From Burkholderiales bacterium (GTDB lineage Bacteria; Pseudomonadota; Gammaproteobacteria; Burkholderiales; SHXO01), in assembly GCA_020854105.1 (NCBI GenBank), contig JADZGB010000031.1, forward strand, positions 1 to 64,000: 64,000 nucleotides of DNA. Direction: 5' to 3'. Position numbers and translations under genes: made by a program. Below the pieces are notes generated by a model. The model searched no databases. It was not told where the DNA came from and worked only from the letters and a program-made list of their open reading frames with translations. Within the stretch, counting starts at the first letter, position 1. Each line of letters starts with the position of its first letter. Positions 61,017 through 64,000 of this stretch are shown one piece after another.

Positions 61017-62410
61017 AGCACGGCCCGGAAGCAAACGGTTCGAAAGCGAACGGTCCAAACTCGCACGGTCCAGGATCGCGCGGTCCGGCGCTGCACGTCG
61101 CCCTGCTGCTCACGCTCACCCTGGTCGTGTATGTGCCGGCACTGCAGGCGGGCTTCCAGTTCGACGACTTCAACGTGATCGTGGACAACGCCCAGGTGCA
61201 CGCACTGCGGGCGTGGTGGGAATCGATGCCCGGCATCCGTGCGCTGCTCAAGCTCAGCTACACGCTCAACTGGAAGCTCTCCGCGCACCCCGCCGGCTTC
61301 CACGCTTTCAACATTGCCGTCCATGCGCTCAATGCCGCACTCGTACTGGCACTCGTGCGCCGTCTCGCCGTCACGCTGGCTCCGGCATCGGCCAGCGCAG
61401 TGCCGTTGCTCGCGGCCCTCGCATTCGCACTGCATCCGGCGCAGACCGAGGCGGTAACCTACGTGTCCGGCCGTTCGGTCTCGCTGATGGGCACGTTCTA
61501 CCTCGGTGCGCTGCTGCTGCACCTGGATGGCGCGGCCCGCACGGGGCCGGAGATCACGGCGCGCCTCGCCTCGCCTGCGCTGTTCGCGCTGGCGCTGGCC
61601 ACGCGCGAGACGGCCTGGACGCTGCCGCTGGCCATCGCGCTGGTGCAGGCGGTGACGCAGCCCGGCGCTTCGCCCTGGCGCGCAACGCGCGCGCATTGGC
61701 TGGTGCTGTCCGCGGCGGGCCTGGCCGCGCTGGCCATTCCCGGCTATCGCCGCCTGCTCGACGGCAGCATCTCGGCACGCTCGCTGTGGGACAACCTGCT
61801 CACCCAGATCGACGGCGTGTGGTATCTGATCTGCGTGCCGCTGCTGAGTCTGCGCACCAACATCGACCCCGACCTCGCGGTGCGCACCGTCGCCGACCCG
61901 CTGCTGCTGCTGCGCGGCGCGGCGCTGCTCGGGCTCGTCGCAGCGGCGTTCGCGCTGCTGCGCCGGCACGCCTGGCTGGGGTTCGGGCTGCTGTGGTTCT
62001 TCCTGCACCTTCTGCCCACCAATTCGGTGCTGCCACGCCTGGACGTGGCCAACGACCGGCACCTGTACCTTGCCCTGCTGGGGCCGGCCATCATCGCCGC
62101 CGCTGCGCTCGCGCGGTTGCCGGCCGGACATCCGCGGCGCGGCGCGGCGGCCGGCCTGGTCGCCGCGCTCGCCGTGACCAGTTCGCTGCGCAATCTCGAC
62201 TATCGCTCGGAGCAGGCATTGTGGAGCGTGACGGCGCGCACGTCGCCGCACAAGGCACGGGTCTGGAATAATCTCGGCTACGCGCACGCGCTGGCGGGCG
62301 ATACGCGGGCCGCGCACGCCGCCTACGCGCGCGCCCTGCAGCTGAACCCCGCCCACGCGAAGGCCGCTGCCAACCTGCGCGCGCTCGACGCCGCGCCGCC
62401 ATCCCGCTGA
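61013..62410 (+). CDS. multi-spanning membrane protein with C-terminal TPR (TMTC/O-mannosyltransferase-like)
   Basis: 465 residues with about eight to ten TM helices. Conserved early ALQAGFQFDDFNVIVDN has the DD motif of GT-C glycosyltransferases of the TMTC type, followed by HALNAALVLALVRRLA and FALHPAQTEAVTYVSGRS. After residue 410 one or two TPR units follow (RVWNNLGYAHALAGDTRAAH, AAYARALQLNP). It may glycosylate surface proteins. The N-terminus carries four imperfect 5-residue repeats (NG-S-K, NG-P-N, HG-P-G, RG-P-A) from 15-bp DNA repeats. Confidence 0.7.
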   Translation: MKHGPEANGSKANGPNSHGPGSRGPALHVALLLTLTLVVYVPALQAGFQFDDFNVIVDNAQVHALRAWWESMPGIRALLKLSYTLNWKLSAHPAGFHAFNIAVHALNAALVLALVRRLAVTLAPASASAVPLLAALAFALHPAQTEAVTYVSGRSVSLMGTFYLGALLLHLDGAARTGPEITARLASPALFALALATRETAWTLPLAIALVQAVTQPGASPWRATRAHWLVLSAAGLAALAIPGYRRLLDGSISARSLWDNLLTQIDGVWYLICVPLLSLRTNIDPDLAVRTVADPLLLLRGAALLGLVAAAFALLRRHAWLGFGLLWFFLHLLPTNSVLPRLDVANDRHLYLALLGPAIIAAAALARLPAGHPRRGAAAGLVAALAVTSSLRNLDYRSEQALWSVTARTSPHKARVWNNLGYAHALAGDTRAAHAAYARALQLNPAHAKAAANLRALDAAPPSR

Positions 62411-62420
62411 GCCCGTGCCG

Positions 62421-63326
62421 ATGCAGCCGCTCGAACAGATCACCATCGAAGCACTGATCGAGCGCCACGACGTGCTGCTGTTCGACGCCTACGGCGTGCT
62501 GGTGCACTCGGGCGGCGCCCTGCCCGGCGCAGCCGCCGCCCTCGACCTGCTGCACCGTGCGGGCCGTGCCTTCTTCGTCGTCACCAACGACGCGTCCAAG
62601 CTGCCGGAGACCGCTGCCGCGCGCTACCGGCGCTTTGGACTGGCGCTGGGACCCGAGCACATCGTCAGTTCGGGCCAGCTGCTCACCGGCCATTTCGCCG
62701 CGCACGGCCTGGTGGGCGCGCACTGCGCCGTGCTCGGCACCGCCGACAGCGCGCATTACGTGCGCCGCGCCGGCGGCGAAGTGGTGCCGCCCGACCAGCC
62801 GTTCGACGTGCTGGTGATCGGCGACGAGACCGGCTACGACTTCGTGGATGGTGTGGACGCGGCACTCACCACGCTGTTTCATCGCCTCGATGCAGGCGAG
62901 CGTGTTTATCTGGTGCTGCCCAACCCCGATCTCGTCTACCCACGCGGCACGCGCAGTTTTGGCATCGCATCTGGCAGCGTCGCGCTCATGCTCGAGGCCG
63001 CGCTTGCACGCCGCTACGGCGCCGCGCGGGCGCCCGTCTTCACGCGCCTGGGCAAGCCCGAACCGCACCTATATCGCGAAGCCCTGTCGCGCGTGAGTGC
63101 GCGCGCGCCGGTGATGATCGGCGACCAGATGGAGACCGACATTCTGGGCGCGATCGCAGCCGGGATCGATTCGGTCCTGGTGAGCACCGGCATCAGCGTG
63201 GACCAGACGGCGCGTGCCGACGGTCTGCGCCCCACCTGGTGGATGCAGTCGGTGGCGCCAGGCGGATTCGAGGGCAACGATATGGACGACGCGGCGCCGG
63301 TGTGCCGCGACGGCATTTCCAAATAG
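62421..63326 (+). CDS. HAD-IIA superfamily hydrolase (TIGR01459-like)
   Basis: 301 residues. HAD motif I FDAYGVLVHSGG (nucleophile Asp22, second position Tyr24 instead of Asp), VVTNDASKLPE (motif II), KPEPHLYREAL (motif III) and MIGDQMETDILGAIAAG (motif IV). The insert after motif II marks subclass IIA. The second Asp of the usual DxD is absent, as in some relatives with DLWG or DAYG. Probably a phosphatase or phosphatase-like enzyme. A GTG at 62415 is an alternative start. Confidence 0.8.
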   Translation: MQPLEQITIEALIERHDVLLFDAYGVLVHSGGALPGAAAALDLLHRAGRAFFVVTNDASKLPETAAARYRRFGLALGPEHIVSSGQLLTGHFAAHGLVGAHCAVLGTADSAHYVRRAGGEVVPPDQPFDVLVIGDETGYDFVDGVDAALTTLFHRLDAGERVYLVLPNPDLVYPRGTRSFGIASGSVALMLEAALARRYGAARAPVFTRLGKPEPHLYREALSRVSARAPVMIGDQMETDILGAIAAGIDSVLVSTGISVDQTARADGLRPTWWMQSVAPGGFEGNDMDDAAPVCRDGISK

Positions 63327-63332
63327 ACCGCT

Positions 63333-64000
63333 TCAGCCACGCGCGCGCACGAGGACATGCGCGGCGAGCGCGAGTGCGCCGCACACCGCGATGGCGAGCG
63401 CCATCGGCACCGCGCTCGCCTGCTGCACGATGCCAAGCGCCGCGCTCGCGAGCGCGGCGAGGGCGAACTGCAGCGTTCCGAGCAGGGCTGCCGCGCTGCC
63501 CGCGCGTTGCCCCTGATGCGACAACGCGAGCGCCGTCGCATTCGGGCCGATGAATCCGAGGCTGGCGACGTAGCCGAACAACGGCACCAGCAGCCCCGCG
63601 AATCCTCCCGCTCCGGTCAGCGCGCTCAGCAGGAGCAGCACGCCGAACCCGGTATTGACCTGGTTGGCCCGCACGAGCACGTCGCGCGCCGGATGCCCGA
63701 TCAGCAGCCGCCGGTTCAGCTGCGATGCGGCGATGAGTCCGAAGGCATTGCCGCCAAACAGCCAGCCGTAGTGCTCGGGCGGCACCCCGTTGAGATCGAT
63801 GAACACCGACGGCGAACCGGTGATGTAGGCGAACATCCCGGCCTGCGCGAAGCCGCCAGCCAGCGCGTAGCCGAGGAAACGCCGGTCGGCCAGCATGCCG
63901 GCATATGCGCGCGAACTTTCCGCCACGCCAAGACTTGCCGCGCGAGTGCGCTGCGTCTCCGGCATCCAGGCTGCACAGGCGGCCAGCACGAGCAGGCCGA
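63333..64000 (-). CDS. MFS drug-resistance exporter, Bcr/CflA type (N-terminal part outside the window)
   Basis: About 222 residues of the C-terminal half are visible; the gene runs off the window edge on the minus strand. Six TM helices with FAYITGSPSVFIDLNGVPPEHYG (Bcr/CflA signature of the seventh TM) and ending LVRARG. It would export drugs or sulfonamide-type compounds or sugars. Its stop is six bases from the HAD gene stop (convergent). Confidence 0.85.
   Translation of the reverse strand, partial: GLLVLAACAAWMPETQRTRAASLGVAESSRAYAGMLADRRFLGYALAGGFAQAGMFAYITGSPSVFIDLNGVPPEHYGWLFGGNAFGLIAASQLNRRLLIGHPARDVLVRANQVNTGFGVLLLLSALTGAGGFAGLLVPLFGYVASLGFIGPNATALALSHQGQRAGSAAALLGTLQFALAALASAALGIVQQASAVPMALAIAVCGALALAAHVLVRARG

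Noticed and set aside
1..64000. CRISPR arrays, tRNA, rRNA, insertion sequences, integrase or attachment sites
   Set aside because: No regularly spaced direct repeats with variable spacers, no cloverleaf or rRNA-like stretch, and no transposase or integrase motif was seen. The tandem repeats found are too short or lie in coding DNA.

Overview
The window is GC-rich (about two thirds G+C by eye), tightly packed chromosomal DNA. No plasmid, phage, insertion sequence, CRISPR, rRNA or tRNA gene is visible. The gene families fit a betaproteobacterium, probably of the Rhodocyclales/Burkholderiales type: a DUF1840 protein, a SoxYZ-like carrier, a three-subunit 2-oxoacid:NADP oxidoreductase resembling KorABC of Thauera/Azoarcus, a Fur-controlled tonB-exbB-exbD-hemP cluster, and a yeaG-yeaH-spoVR stress cluster. 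This placement is an inference; no marker gene for the species is present.

Layout. Bases 1-6.7 kb hold a frameshifted acyl-CoA ligase end, an M20 peptidase, an OmpA/TSP3 lipoprotein, mscL, a rhomboid protease and a PAS-PAS-GGDEF cyclase. Bases 6.7-15.7 kb (minus) hold a Ni/Co transporter and a Bat-like operon (coiled-coil membrane protein, MoxR, DUF58 and two von Willebrand A membrane proteins) ending in a strong terminator. Bases 15.8-25 kb hold a sulfatase-fold protein with a degraded active site, an FlK-type thioesterase, an IlvD/Edd dehydratase, a small secreted coiled-coil protein, and an acyl-CoA metabolism group (ligase, quinone reductase, aminoglycoside-phosphotransferase-like protein, divergent SDR). 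Bases 24.8-30.1 kb (minus) form an iron block: Fur box, tonB, exbB, exbD, hemP, a TonB-dependent siderophore receptor, a PiuC-type dioxygenase and a 27-residue membrane peptide.

Bases 30.2-37.6 kb hold an aminotransferase, an alpha/beta hydrolase, a histidine kinase/response regulator pair, a medium-chain reductase and an MFS exporter. Bases 37.8-42.6 kb hold the korC-korA-korB-like operon, which would couple 2-oxoacid oxidation to NADP and low-potential electrons. Bases 42.7-50.8 kb hold several small envelope proteins, an Lrp-type regulator divergent from a lone AceE-type dehydrogenase, PepSY, DUF1840, SoxYZ-like and DHH proteins. Bases 50.7-57.5 kb (minus) form a stress operon: yeaG (PrkA kinase), yeaH, spoVR and a treZ-type trehalohydrolase. 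Bases 58.1-64 kb hold a repeat-rich secreted protein, a DUF3617-like protein, an S11 carboxypeptidase, a TMTC-like TPR membrane protein, a HAD hydrolase and a truncated Bcr/CflA exporter.

The most noteworthy items are the sulfatase homologue lacking nearly all catalytic residues, a possible transcription attenuator before the Ni/Co transporter, the standalone AceE/Lrp pair that resembles mdeB/mdeR, the 27-residue membrane peptide behind piuC, in-frame 15-bp tandem repeats in two genes, and several dispersed or tandem intergenic repeats.
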